This document shows, in pieces, positions 54,270 to 63,138 of a DNA stretch of 64,000 bases. Under the pieces are notes generated by a model. It made no database searches and was not told the DNA's origin. It saw nothing but the letters and a program-made list of their open reading frames with translations. The stretch's first letter is position 1; each line of letters opens with the position of its first letter. The position numbers were made by a program, and so were the translations under genes. Source of the stretch: an uncultured Poribacteria bacterium (lineage in GTDB: Bacteria; Poribacteria; WGA-4E; WGA-3G); contig OX639992.1 in the NCBI GenBank assembly GCA_951828515.1, positions 2,014,008-2,078,007 of the forward strand, given 5' to 3'.

Positions 54270-55553
54270 ATGCCCCTGCTTCTCCACTTAGAAGGTATTC
54301 TATCGGATTTTCGACATTTGTTCAACTCCCAAAACTTCGCACTTTTCCAAGCGTTTCTCTTCGGATTCATCGCCACAAGCGGGCGTGGAACGCTGACGGA
54401 ACTTTATCAATCGAGTGCTTCGCAGACGCGGTATTGGTCGTTTCCGAAGTTTCTTTCTCGGGGAAACTGGGATCCCGATGCCATCGCCATCTGCCTTCTC
54501 AAAAGGATCCAAGACGTGTTTTCTAACTGGGTTTACGTCTATGATACCACCAAAGCCCTGAAGACGGGTAAAACCCAATGGGGTTTACATTTTTTCCGCA
54601 ACTTCAGTTATCAAGGGCATCGCGTGAATCAATCAAAGTTTCACTTCGGACACGAGTTTGGGGCCCTGGGTTTACTGTGTGCGACCCCCAAGGAGTGGCT
54701 CCTTTTTCCCGTCTGGGTAAAACTCGTCGTGCCTCAGACGGTTCGAGATAAAGGGGATGCGGTGTTGAAACGTATCTGTTCAAAGATCCCCCGGGGCTTG
54801 ATCCTCTTTGATAGGGGGTTCGCCCGCCGCAGCGTCTTTGAAATGCTCTTGGGACTCGGACATGATATCTTGTGTCGTGCCAAGTCCAATGCGGTGTTCT
54901 ATCGTTTACCGAAACGTCCGAAGCGGCCGGGGCGCGGGCGTCCGAAGAAATATGGCGACCGTCTGCAGATCCACCGCTTACGGTATAAAGAACTTTCGAT
55001 CCTCGAGAAACCCTATCAGGTCGCCTCAGAGGTCGTGCGGACGAAAATGTGTCCGGCAGATGTCCGACTCGTCGTGATACGCACGCGACCCAAACGCTCG
55101 AAACCGTATCGGTATTTCTGTGTCTTTACAACAGACGTGGCACTCGAGATACCCAAGATCGTTGAATACTATCGACACAGATGGCAGATCGAAACTGCCT
55201 TCCGAGATGCCAAGCAGCATTTCGGGTTTGATGCCTATCGGGTGAAATCCCGCAAAAGCATCAATCGGTTCGTGCAGTTGAGTTTCGTTGCGGCTTCGCT
55301 GACGAAGCTAATCTTCTCGATACCCGCTCCACACGCCTCGGATCAGAGACCCAGTGTCAAGGAGGTCTGCGAGCATCTCGGTATTCATTGGTATCATCCG
55401 AGGCACCTCACGCAAGGGTTACGGGTCGCTTATTTACAATCGCACCTCAGAGCGTTGGAATATTCTGCGAGTTGCCAAGAAAAGACTAACTCACAGAATA
55501 TTCATCCTATATCTCAACACGATACCACGCTGCCTTTCGACAAAGCAGCTTGA
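54270..55553 (+). CDS. IS4-family-like transposase
   Basis: A 427-residue DDE transposase. I start at the ATG at 54270 (PLLLHLEGILSDF) because AAGGAAGG lies just before it; a TTG frame runs further upstream. The C-terminal motif YRHRWQIETAFRDAKQHFG fits the Y-(2)-R-(3)-E-(6)-K signature of the IS4 superfamily, and DRGFARRSVFEMLLG carries an earlier catalytic Asp. It appears intact. Catalyses cut-and-paste movement of the element 54173-55580. Confidence 0.9.
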   Translation: MPLLLHLEGILSDFRHLFNSQNFALFQAFLFGFIATSGRGTLTELYQSSASQTRYWSFPKFLSRGNWDPDAIAICLLKRIQDVFSNWVYVYDTTKALKTGKTQWGLHFFRNFSYQGHRVNQSKFHFGHEFGALGLLCATPKEWLLFPVWVKLVVPQTVRDKGDAVLKRICSKIPRGLILFDRGFARRSVFEMLLGLGHDILCRAKSNAVFYRLPKRPKRPGRGRPKKYGDRLQIHRLRYKELSILEKPYQVASEVVRTKMCPADVRLVVIRTRPKRSKPYRYFCVFTTDVALEIPKIVEYYRHRWQIETAFRDAKQHFGFDAYRVKSRKSINRFVQLSFVAASLTKLIFSIPAPHASDQRPSVKEVCEHLGIHWYHPRHLTQGLRVAYLQSHLRALEYSASCQEKTNSQNIHPISQHDTTLPFDKAA

Positions 55554-55626
55554 ATCTTACAATATCGTCCAAACTTTAGTAATATAAGATTGTGCTATAA
55601 TACAATCTCATTGAAAGGAGTATCCA

Positions 55627-55911
55627 ATGGCGAAACGAAGAACCTTCACCCCTGAGTTTAAAGCTGAACTGGTTTTCGAAGTCCTCAGTGGTGCGAGTTC
55701 CCAAGCAGAAGTGTGTCGGCGTCATAATCTCACCGAAAATCAACTCTCACAGTGGAAGCGACAGGTGCTTGAAAATGCGCCCTCGCTGTTTGAATCTGCT
55801 GATAAGCAGTCGAGCGATGCCGAGAAGCGAATCGCCCACCTTGAGCAGCTCGTTGGGAGGATGGCGGTGGCGTTAGACATCCAAAAAAAACTATTGACAT
55901 GGCTGGACTAA
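55627..55911 (+). CDS. IS3-family transposase OrfA
   Basis: A 94-residue helix-turn-helix protein starting MAKRRTFTPEFKAELVFEVL, with the recognition helix around SQAEVCRRHNLTENQLSQWK and a leucine-rich C-terminal coiled coil. RBS AAAGGAG eight bases upstream. Its end overlaps the start of OrfB in the -1 frame, and the A8 run at 55883-55890 is a likely frameshift site to make the OrfAB fusion transposase. Confidence 0.9.
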   Translation: MAKRRTFTPEFKAELVFEVLSGASSQAEVCRRHNLTENQLSQWKRQVLENAPSLFESADKQSSDAEKRIAHLEQLVGRMAVALDIQKKLLTWLD

Positions 55912-56749
55912 CCCTATCTAAAAAGCGATGCTTCATTTCGGCATTACAGCAGGAGCATTGCGTGCGAGATATTTGTGGCATCCTCGGTGTCAACCGCAGC
56001 AGTTTCTATTATCACCCCAAAGAAGATCCGTCCGAAGATGTCCTGCGCGCTGAGATAGAGACACTTGCGGGACGGTATCCGAGATACGGATATAGGCGTA
56101 TCACAGAGTTGCTGGTGCGTCAGGGATACACCGTTGGGACCCGACGCGTCGCTCGGTTGATGAAAGAGAAGAATCTCTTGGTCTCCGTCAAGCGTGCGTG
56201 TCAAACCACAAAATCGCTTCAGGGCGATAAACCTTGGAGCAACCGGAACCTGAAACCCTTGAGGTCTCTCATCAGGATCAGGTCTGGGTCGCCGATATTA
56301 CTTATGTGCGGCTCAAAGGACGCTGCGTCTATGTCGCGCTCCTCATGGATGTTTTCACCCGAATGATCAAAGCGTGGCAAATCAGTCAGCACTTGGGCCA
56401 CTCTCTGACGCTCAAACCGCTCAAAGAAGCATTCTGCCACAGCGTCCCTGAGATTCATCATTCCGATCAAGGCGTGCAGTATCTTTCAAAAGCTTACATC
56501 ACAACGCTCGAAGCACATGGCGTTGAGATTTCCGTCGCACACCGAGGACGCCCTTGGGAGAACGGATACGCTGAAAGACTCATCCGCACCCTCAAAGAGG
56601 AAGAAGTTCACCTCAATGACTATCAAAGCATCACCGAGGCGAGAGATCGCATCGGGCATTTTATCACACAGGTGTATAATCAGAAACGCCCGCATTCGGC
56701 GTTAGGGTATTTGACACCTATGGAATTTCAACAGCAAACCTTCTCTTAA
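55899..56749 (+). pseudogene. IS3-family transposase OrfB, frameshifted
   Basis: Two ORFs in different frames together make OrfB. The first (to about 56230) holds the HTH_21 region (VRDICGILGVNRSSFYYHP, RYGYRRITELLVRQG). The second (from about 56234) holds the rve integrase core: DITYVRLKGRCVYVALLMDVF, HHSDQGVQYLS and ENGYAERLIRTLKEEE, giving all three acidic residues D, D, E. A one-base loss between about 56170 and 56240 explains the switch in frame. Without repair no complete OrfB is made. Confidence 0.8.
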
Positions 56750-56780
56750 CTTTGCGAAAAAGTGGTCTAAATAAGCGTAT

Positions 56781-57017
56781 GCACTTCAATTGCTTAATTA
56801 AGTTTAAGTATTTAATCGGGTAATTTCTGAACAGGTTATAAATAGCAAGATGACAAGCAAAACCGTTCATAGTAGTGCGATTCATCGCACGTTCTGTAGT
56901 CCAAGATTACCCAATTTATTTGTTAATCCTCATACGGGGTGTAAAGAGATGTTTGTCCTTGAAAAATTCGTGTCTAAACGCCCATGACTTATTAGGTAGC
57001 AACTTGGGTTAATATAC
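56781..57017. repeat. MITE-like element plus long repeat matching 30678-30757
   Basis: 56781-56941 has arms with AATCGGGTAA on the left and GATTACCCAA ... CATACGGGGTG on the right, like 176-306, but with a different interior. It is followed, overlapping the right end, by an 85-base block (56933-57017) shared with 30678-30757. No gene in 56750-57130. Confidence 0.65.
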
Positions 57018-57134
57018 TGTAAAAAACCTTAAAGCAAGGAACCGTTATCAAGAAATCAATTCTATAGCGATGTGTCGGGATTCGGAGATCCGTCCTAGGG
57101 AATCCCTAAATGTCTTAGGATTTCAGAAAAAATA

Positions 57135-57163
57135 TGGACAAACCCGATATTTTGTGGTATCAT
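57135..57163 (+). promoter_or_regulatory. Candidate promoter for rpsT
   Basis: TGGACA at 57135-57140, a 17-base spacer, TATCAT at 57158-57163. Good sigma70-type match about 95 bases before the rpsT start. Confidence 0.5.
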
Positions 57164-57203
57164 TAAGTACACAGAGTACACATAGTGTGAAAGACAGTTA
57201 ATA

Positions 57204-57230
57204 CCTCGATTGTCTTCGATATCATCGAGG
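57204..57230 (+). promoter_or_regulatory. Leader hairpin before rpsT
   Basis: CCTCGAT and ATCGAGG pair perfectly (7 bp) with a 13-nt loop, in the leader 27 bases before the start codon. Possible control site for autoregulation by S20. Confidence 0.4.
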
Positions 57231-57257
57231 GACAAGTTTTCAAAAGGAGCACTCGTT

Positions 57258-57530
57258 TTGCATCGACGATCTGCAAAGAAACACGCACGTGCGGACAACA
57301 CAAAGCGGATACGTAATCGACACCGTAAAGCAACGATTCGGACAGTGATGAAACAGACAGAAACCGCTCTGGCCGAAGGGAACGTTGAAACAGCACAGGA
57401 ACTGTGCCGAACCATAACCAGCCTTTTAGATAGAGCTGCCAGTAAAGGTGTCATCAAAAAAGGGACAGCAAACCGTCAAAAGTCCCGACTCATCCGCAAA
57501 TTGCATGCCCTCACTGCAGAAGCAGCGTAA
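57258..57530 (+). CDS. rpsT: 30S ribosomal protein S20
   Basis: A 90-residue basic protein that binds the 5' domain of 16S rRNA. The likely start is TTG at 57258, with AAAAGGAG eight bases upstream, giving LHRRSAKKHARADNTKR. E. coli rpsT also uses UUG and is translationally autoregulated. Family text: SAKKHARAD, RNRHRKATIRTVMKQTE, LDRAASKGVIKKGTANRQKSRL. A 106-residue version with an earlier start has no RBS. Confidence 0.95.
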   Translation: MHRRSAKKHARADNTKRIRNRHRKATIRTVMKQTETALAEGNVETAQELCRTITSLLDRAASKGVIKKGTANRQKSRLIRKLHALTAEAA

Positions 57531-57623
57531 TTTTGGCTTTCTGTTAGACGAATAGCTACCAAAACACAGGAGACTCGCGAGGCATCGGGACAGCGAATCC
57601 GACACCTCGCGTTATCGCGAGAT

Positions 57624-59003
57624 ATGAACGCGCGCATCGTCGCCTTAGAATGCCTGTTGACCCTCTCGCACAGCAATGCGTCAATAGCATCCGTTGTTGA
57701 TAGTGCATTCGGACGGCACGCGACTGAAGGGCGTGAACGCCGATTGGTAAACGGACTTGTCTACGGCGTTATTCGGTGGCAGAAGCAACTGGACTGGGTG
57801 CTTAATCAGTTTATCAATCCCAAATTTCAGTTAGACGCGAGGCATCGTAATATCCTACGACTCGGCGCGTTCCAACTGTTACATCTCGATGGGATACCTG
57901 CACATGCAGCGATCTTTGAAACCGTCCAACTCGCGACTTCGGACCGCCGCAAATCTTCAGGTAGAGGGAAAACCGCGGGGTTCATCAATGCAGTGCTCCG
58001 CTCCATCCAACGCGAAGGCACAAGAGTCGCCTATCCACCACTCGATACAAATCCGATTGAACACATTGCGTTCTCGCAGTCCTATCCAACATGGTTAGTA
58101 AAGCAATGGCTTCAAACACATGACGTTTCGTGGACGCTGGCGTTCTGCCGTGCAAGCAACCAAACCGCACCGCTCGCGTTCCGTGTAAATACCCTCCTGA
58201 CACAACGCGAAAAAGTTTGCCAATTTTTGGAAATGAAAGGCTTACCCGCGTCCCTTTCCAAAATCGCGCCCGATGGGATAGCACTTGAAAACCGCACAAT
58301 CACCACTTTCGACACTGCTGGCGAACTCACACTGAAGGACATCCTTAACCGAAATGACATCTATGTTCAAGACGAGAGTGCCATGTTAGTGGCACATCTG
58401 CTCTCACCGGAGGATGCCGGATTCATCGTAGATATCTGCGCATCACCGGGTGGTAAGACGACGCATTTGGCACATCTCATGAGGAATACCGGAAAAATTA
58501 TCGCCGTGGATGTCTCAGCAGAAAAAATAGCGTTGTTGCAAAAGAACTGCCGACGCGTCGAGGCACACAACGTTGAGACCCGTGTAATGGACGCGACGAA
58601 AGCTGACCTTGCGTTTATCAAAACAGCGGATGCTGTGCTTATTGACGCGCCTTGTTCAGGATTCGGAACGCTTCGGCGGCATCCTGACATCCGATGGAAC
58701 AAAACGCTCAAACAGGTTCGCGCCCTCAGCGAGATACAATATAATCTGCTGAAGAACGCAGCACCACATATCAAACCGGGCGGAATCCTCGTCTACAGTA
58801 CGTGTAGCATAGAACCGATGGAAAACGAGGAAGTCATCCAACGATTTCTGGCAGATTTTCCGATGTATACGGTGGAAAACGCACGACGTTTCCTGCCCGA
58901 TGTTCCGCTGAGTGCGATAACACCACAAGGTTTCGTCCAGACCTTCCCACACAAACATAGGATTGATGGAGCGTTCGCGGCACGTCTCCGAAAAGAAATG
59001 TAG
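57624..59003 (+). CDS. rsmB: 16S rRNA (cytosine967-C5)-methyltransferase
   Basis: A 459-residue enzyme. The N-terminal NusB-like RNA-binding domain (VALECLLTLSHSNASIASVV, ERRLVNGLVYGVIRWQKQLDWVLNQF) is followed by a SAM methyltransferase domain: VDICASPGGKTTHLAHLM, IIAVDVSAEKI, DAPCSGFGTLRRHPDIRW with the release Cys, and YSTCSIEPMENEEVI with the catalytic Cys. Methylates C967 of 16S rRNA (E. coli numbering). First gene of a plus-strand run with rpsT before and thiamine genes after. Confidence 0.95.
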   Translation: MNARIVALECLLTLSHSNASIASVVDSAFGRHATEGRERRLVNGLVYGVIRWQKQLDWVLNQFINPKFQLDARHRNILRLGAFQLLHLDGIPAHAAIFETVQLATSDRRKSSGRGKTAGFINAVLRSIQREGTRVAYPPLDTNPIEHIAFSQSYPTWLVKQWLQTHDVSWTLAFCRASNQTAPLAFRVNTLLTQREKVCQFLEMKGLPASLSKIAPDGIALENRTITTFDTAGELTLKDILNRNDIYVQDESAMLVAHLLSPEDAGFIVDICASPGGKTTHLAHLMRNTGKIIAVDVSAEKIALLQKNCRRVEAHNVETRVMDATKADLAFIKTADAVLIDAPCSGFGTLRRHPDIRWNKTLKQVRALSEIQYNLLKNAAPHIKPGGILVYSTCSIEPMENEEVIQRFLADFPMYTVENARRFLPDVPLSAITPQGFVQTFPHKHRIDGAFAARLRKEM

Positions 59004-59138
59004 AAGTGTGTGAAAACATGGAGGGCGGATCCACGGAACGGCACGTCAATATTCTTGGGGAATCCGCAGAAATACAGGATTTCGTCTATCCCCAGACCAA
59101 ATCCGGTGTTTTTTCAACTCGAAATCAAAAACTTTCAA

Positions 59139-59840
59139 ATGACAGACCATGTCACTTATCCGCAAGGTAAAATCAAAAGCGTCGATTTCAGGCTGTACGC
59201 CATCACTGATAGACACCGATGCGCGCCCACTCCATTAGTCAACATTGTATCAGCATTATTGGACGCAGGCATCACCGCTTTCCAATTACGCGAGAAAGAT
59301 TTAAGCGATACTGAATTGATTAAATTGGCACAACCGATTGCAGAATTGTGTCATAATTACGAAGCAAACCTTTTTATTAATACACATACGCGTATTGCCA
59401 GTGATGTCGGTGCTGCGGGGGTTCATCTTCCAGCAATTGTAGAATCCGTAGGTTCCGTAAAGGAAACCGAGATAGGCGACAACTTCTATATTGGGTGTTC
59501 GGTGCACTCTGTTGATGCAGCAAAAAAACGGGAAGCAGAAGGTGCCGATTTTCTGACCTACAGTCCTATCTACCCGACAGCAAGCAAACCGGGATACGGT
59601 CCGGCTGTCGGCGCAGCGAGTCTCGCTAAAGTGGCTGAAGCCGTGAAACTGCCAGTCTTCGCATTGGGAGGTATTACACCCGCCCGAGTGCCTGAATGCT
59701 TAACTGCGGGAGCTTTCGGGGTGGCTGTGATGTCAGGTGTTATGTCACCTAAAGGTGCGAGCATACAAGCGAAACACTATCTTGATTTTTTAACGAATGC
59801 TTCTGAAGTCAAAGTTCGTAATGAAATGGAGAACGGATAG
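59139..59840 (+). CDS. thiE: Thiamine-phosphate synthase
   Basis: A 233-residue TIM barrel that joins HMP-PP and THZ-P. FRLYAITDRHRCAP near the start, ITAFQLREKDLSD, LFINTHTRIASDVGAAGVHLP, CSVHSVDAAKKREAEGADFLTYSPIYPTASKPG and LGGITPARV are family hallmarks. I chose the ATG at 59139; an earlier GTG at 59010 would add 43 residues without homology. A copy of the CCGCAAGGTAAAATCAAAA repeat lies just after this ATG. No TPP riboswitch is seen in front. Confidence 0.93.
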   Translation: MTDHVTYPQGKIKSVDFRLYAITDRHRCAPTPLVNIVSALLDAGITAFQLREKDLSDTELIKLAQPIAELCHNYEANLFINTHTRIASDVGAAGVHLPAIVESVGSVKETEIGDNFYIGCSVHSVDAAKKREAEGADFLTYSPIYPTASKPGYGPAVGAASLAKVAEAVKLPVFALGGITPARVPECLTAGAFGVAVMSGVMSPKGASIQAKHYLDFLTNASEVKVRNEMENG

Positions 59841-59899
59841 GTGAAAGGCACTCTCAACATGAAACCCTCTCAATTACTCCGCAAGGTATAATTAAAAGA

Positions 59900-60685
59900 A
59901 TGAAACAGATTTTAACGATTGCAGGTTCAGATTCAGGTGGAGGTGCAGGCATACAGGCGGACATCAAAGCGATCTCGGCAAATGGTGGCTTCGCTATGTC
60001 AGCAATTACCTCCGTTACAGCACAGAACACAGTCGCGGTCACAGACGCTTTTGACTTGCCTATTTCACTGATTGAAGCACAGTTAGACGCTGTTTTCACA
60101 GATTTTGAGGTTGCCAGCGTCAAAACGGGGATGCTCTCCTCATCAGCGATCGTCGAAGCGGTTACAGGGAAATTGAGGGAACATACACCGCCAACTATTG
60201 TTGTAGACCCTGTGATGATCTCCAAAAGCAAGTTTCCACTATTGAAGGAGGAGGCAATTGATAGCCTCAAAACAGCGTTGATTCCGCTTGCGACAGTGAT
60301 TACGCCCAATGTTTACGAGGCAGAGCTCCTCGCGCAACAGGACATCCGAAACACAGACGACGCGAAAAGTGCCGCAAAAACAATCGCGGAACTTGGTTGT
60401 CATGCCGTACTTGTCAAAGGTGGACATCTTAGCGGAAACAAGGCAACCGATGTGCTTTACTGCGATGGTCAATGGACTTTCTTTGAGGCAGAACGGGTTG
60501 AGACAGAAAACACGCACGGTACGGGCTGCACCTATTCGGCGGCAATTGCGACACAACTCGCACACGGAAACCAAGATTTGCGCGACGCTATCAATACGGC
60601 AAAAGCGTATATCACCGGTGCCATCCAGCACGCTTTGGACATCGGACACGGGCACGGTCCGACGAACCATTTTTTCAGGTCGTAG
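59900..60685 (+). CDS. thiD: Hydroxymethylpyrimidine/phosphomethylpyrimidine kinase
   Basis: A 261-residue kinase of thiamine pyrimidine synthesis. [65 protein letters not shown] and [20 protein letters not shown] are the expected ATP- and substrate-binding motifs with the GTGC anion hole and catalytic Cys. Starts 59 bases after thiE and is preceded by the leader element CTCCGCAAGGTATAATTAAAAG directly at the ATG. Confidence 0.97.
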   Translation: MKQILTIAGSDSGGGAGIQADIKAISANGGFAMSAITSVTAQNTVAVTDAFDLPISLIEAQLDAVFTDFEVASVKTGMLSSSAIVEAVTGKLREHTPPTIVVDPVMISKSKFPLLKEEAIDSLKTALIPLATVITPNVYEAELLAQQDIRNTDDAKSAAKTIAELGCHAVLVKGGHLSGNKATDVLYCDGQWTFFEAERVETENTHGTGCTYSAAIATQLAHGNQDLRDAINTAKAYITGAIQHALDIGHGHGPTNHFFRS

Positions 60686-60694
60686 GTACGCTGA

Positions 60695-61075
60695 CTACAA
60701 CGGCTGCCGTCCCTCAAATCCGCCCTCAATTTCATGCCAGTAGCGGATATTCTTTTCACCCATCCGCCAACAGAGGTAGACCTCTTTGCCATCGCGGAGG
60801 TGTGGGAAATCGACTAACCCTGGGTCGAGTCCTTTCAGATGACACCCGCGTGTCTCAATCTGATCCAGAATTTCCTGAAAGCGTTTAGTCGCGTTGAGCA
60901 AGGCGGGTGTATGCTTACTGCCACCGTTGGAGGAAACCACCTCCAGGAGTGGGGTAATTTCTGCGTGGAGTCCTGCGAGTTGCGCTCTTATCGCTCTTAA
61001 CAGTGAAATTTCATCAACTAATTCGGGGATGCATTGATTTGCTTCTTCGAGCGTAAAATATCGCTTTTCCTGCAT
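60695..61075 (-). CDS. DUF2203 family protein
   Basis: A 126-residue cytoplasmic protein. KRYFTLEEANQCIPELVDEISLLRAIR, TRGCHLKGLDPGLVDFPHLRDGKEVYLCWRMGEKNIRYWHEIEGGF are the whole-family pattern of DUF2203. Function unknown. Convergent with thiD, 9 bases away; upstream is the MITE copy 2. Confidence 0.93.
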   Translation of the reverse strand: MQEKRYFTLEEANQCIPELVDEISLLRAIRAQLAGLHAEITPLLEVVSSNGGSKHTPALLNATKRFQEILDQIETRGCHLKGLDPGLVDFPHLRDGKEVYLCWRMGEKNIRYWHEIEGGFEGRQPL

Positions 61076-61113
61076 CTTTTTGTCTCCTTATGTTCACAGT
61101 GGATAATGTGTAT

Positions 61114-61230
61114 TATAGTAAAGTCAAGAATTAATTAGACACTCCAAAGAGGCGAGGATACAATCCTCGCCAGCGGGGGTGCGGTGCTTGTTTATTGAAA
61201 ACTGTCTACATATTTTTCGGTTTTACTATA
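61114..61230. repeat. 117-bp MITE, copy 2
   Basis: Same ends (TATAGTAAA ... TTTACTATA) and length as 24529-24645, with about six differences. Lies between the DUF2203 gene and murJ, in the shared upstream region. Confidence 0.8.
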
Positions 61231-61368
61231 AATTTGTATTAGCACTGCTCTAAAATTTACACTGAATCGCAAGCGATGTCAAGGAGAAGTAGTTTTCAGT
61301 TTTCGGTTAAGAGGTTTTCGGTTAAAGACGCTTCCTGCTGAAAACTGATAACCAATAACGAATATAAA
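61231..61368. repeat. Diverged TCAGC-type repeat upstream of murJ
   Basis: AGTTTTCAGTTTTCGGTTAAGAGGTTTTCGG and CGCTTCCTGCTGAAAACTGATAAC form a loose inverted repeat ending 16 bases before the murJ start. No obvious -10 box close to the gene. Confidence 0.45.
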
Positions 61369-63009
61369 ATGGAAAACGAAACGAAATCCACAGCGCAAGC
61401 GAATCAAAAGGTCACCCGTGCAGTGGGAATTGTCAGCATTGCTGTGATGGTATCTCGGATATTGGGACTCGCCCGTGAAACGGCGATAGGTTACTACTTC
61501 CCTGCAAAAGTCAGTGCGGACACCTTTTATCTTGCCTTCCGTATCCCAAACTTTCTACGCGATATGTTCGGCGAAGGCATCTTGAGCAAAGCATTTATTA
61601 CCACATTCCTTGCTACAGAGGCTGAAGATGGCGAAGAAGCAGCGTGGAATCTTACGAACCGCATCTTTAATCTAACGTTCCTCGTTTTACTTGGTATTAC
61701 AGCACTCGGTATCATCTTCGCTCCTGTTCTTGTCGATGTGTTGGCACGAGATAACTTTGATAGAAATTTAGATACCATCGAACATTTCGGATTTGACAGC
61801 AAGATTGAACTGGCAATTTATCTCACGCAATTGATGTTCCCGTATCTACTCTTCGTGTCGTTTGCGGCAATTGCCATGGGGTTATTGAATAGCAAGAGAC
61901 GATTTGGTATCCCAGCCTGCGCATCCACCTTCTTTAACGTGAGTTCTCTCGCTGTTGGAATAGGCGGTTACTATCTGTGTCCACTGGTAGCGATTCACCC
62001 AGTCACAGGCATGGCTATGGGTGTGATTATCGGCGGCATCGCCCAATTTCTAATTCAGGTGCCGTCTATGTATCGGGTTGGTTTTCGGTATCGTCCGCTG
62101 CTGAGTCTGCGAGATCCGAGAGTCCTCCAAGTTGTTCAGCTCATCGGGCCTGCTGTATTGGGGGTCGCGGCGGTACAGGTGAATCTACTCACGAACACGT
62201 TTTTTATTACTTCAGGTTCCGGATGGTTGACTTGGATCAGTAGGGCGTATCGTGTTATGCATCTCCCGATTGGGATATTTGGCGTTGCGATTTCAACAGT
62301 GGCACTGCCACAACTCGCGAGGCTCGTAACAGCAGGAGAGACGGAAAATTTTCGCAATGCTCTCTCTTATGCCCTCCGCTTAATGCTTGTCCTGACAATC
62401 CCCGCTGGAATTGGGCTCATGGTCCTCTCAGAACCGATCTGCCGTTTGCTTTACGAATGGGGTGTAACTATCGAAGAAGACACAATAGGAACAGCAGGGA
62501 TTTTATTCGTTTATGCCTTCGGTCTATGCGGATTTTCGACCCTTAAGATCGTTACAGATGGTTTCTACGCCTACAAAGATATCCGCGCCCCGGTTATCGT
62601 TAGCATTTGTGCTGTTATGCTCAATATCTGCCTCAACTATCTGTTTATTTATCAAGAATTCTTCTTGGACCCGCGTGCGGTGGTATTTTCAACGGTCTTG
62701 ACTGTAACGCTAAATTGCGGCGTTTTACTGCTACTACTCCGCCGCAAGGTTGGACGATTGGGACTTCGATCATTCATCCCGCTGACGCTCAAAATCTTAA
62801 CTGCTTCAGTGGTGATGGGGTTCATCTGCTGGCTGACAAACGGTGTCATTGAGCAGGATTGGCTCGGCACAGTCGGCATTATTCCACGTATTACCGGGGT
62901 GTTTGCCCCTATCGGATTGAGTCTGTTGGCACTCGCGGGAATGTATAAGTTTCTGAAGGTTTCGGAATTTGACGATATTCTGAATATATTTAAACATGGC
63001 AGTCGGTAG
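61369..63009 (+). CDS. murJ: Lipid II flippase MurJ
   Basis: A 546-residue inner-membrane protein with about 14 spans. N-terminal conserved segment VGIVSIAVMVSRILGLARETAIGYYFPAKVSADTFYLAFRIPNFLRDMFGEG, then the central hydrophobic cavity region and LPQLARLVTAGE. Moves lipid II across the membrane in peptidoglycan synthesis. Length and the RILGLARE/IPNFLRDMFGEG motifs fit well. Confidence 0.95.
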   Translation: MENETKSTAQANQKVTRAVGIVSIAVMVSRILGLARETAIGYYFPAKVSADTFYLAFRIPNFLRDMFGEGILSKAFITTFLATEAEDGEEAAWNLTNRIFNLTFLVLLGITALGIIFAPVLVDVLARDNFDRNLDTIEHFGFDSKIELAIYLTQLMFPYLLFVSFAAIAMGLLNSKRRFGIPACASTFFNVSSLAVGIGGYYLCPLVAIHPVTGMAMGVIIGGIAQFLIQVPSMYRVGFRYRPLLSLRDPRVLQVVQLIGPAVLGVAAVQVNLLTNTFFITSGSGWLTWISRAYRVMHLPIGIFGVAISTVALPQLARLVTAGETENFRNALSYALRLMLVLTIPAGIGLMVLSEPICRLLYEWGVTIEEDTIGTAGILFVYAFGLCGFSTLKIVTDGFYAYKDIRAPVIVSICAVMLNICLNYLFIYQEFFLDPRAVVFSTVLTVTLNCGVLLLLLRRKVGRLGLRSFIPLTLKILTASVVMGFICWLTNGVIEQDWLGTVGIIPRITGVFAPIGLSLLALAGMYKFLKVSEFDDILNIFKHGSR

Positions 63010-63125
63010 TCGGTAGTCGGTAAGAAAACCTGTGTCAGTTGCGATAGCTTTGTGTGCCACAAATTGCTTTTTACCGATGGTTTCCGAAATCCGAAAGCCA
63101 ATAGCCAAAAAATCATAGCGAGGTC
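63001..63125. repeat. Intergenic TCAGC/CGGTAGT-type repeat
   Basis: GCAGTCGGTAGTCGGTAGTCGG from the murJ end into the gap, then TTTTTACCGATGG and GAAAGCCAATAGCC; an imperfect inverted repeat covering the gap between murJ and hisF. The first nine bases are in the murJ stop region. Confidence 0.55.
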
Positions 63126-63138
63126 CCATAATTAAAAA

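Larger units (their letters stand above)
54173..55580. mobile_element. IS4-like insertion sequence with target duplication
   Basis: 1408-bp element. Imperfect terminal inverted repeats start ACTAAAGTTTGGAC on both ends (54173 onward and the complement ending at 55580). The six bases AATATA flank it on both sides (54167-54172 and 55581-55586), the expected target-site duplication. Encodes one transposase. The duplication and intact ends suggest recent insertion. Confidence 0.85.
55590..56770. mobile_element. IS3-family element, frameshifted in OrfB
   Basis: Immediately right of the IS4-like element. It has the classic OrfA/OrfB layout; exact ends are not identified, so limits are approximate. 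OrfA ends at 55911 in a frame separated from OrfB by -1, with a run of eight A at 55883-55890 that forms an A-AAA-AAA slippery site. A further frameshift inside OrfB makes the element unlikely to move by itself. Confidence 0.75.

Noticed and set aside
59004-59138. TPP riboswitch before thiE
   Set aside because: The conserved CUGAGA/ACCUGAUCUGG-type core is absent, and the region is the short gap after rsmB.
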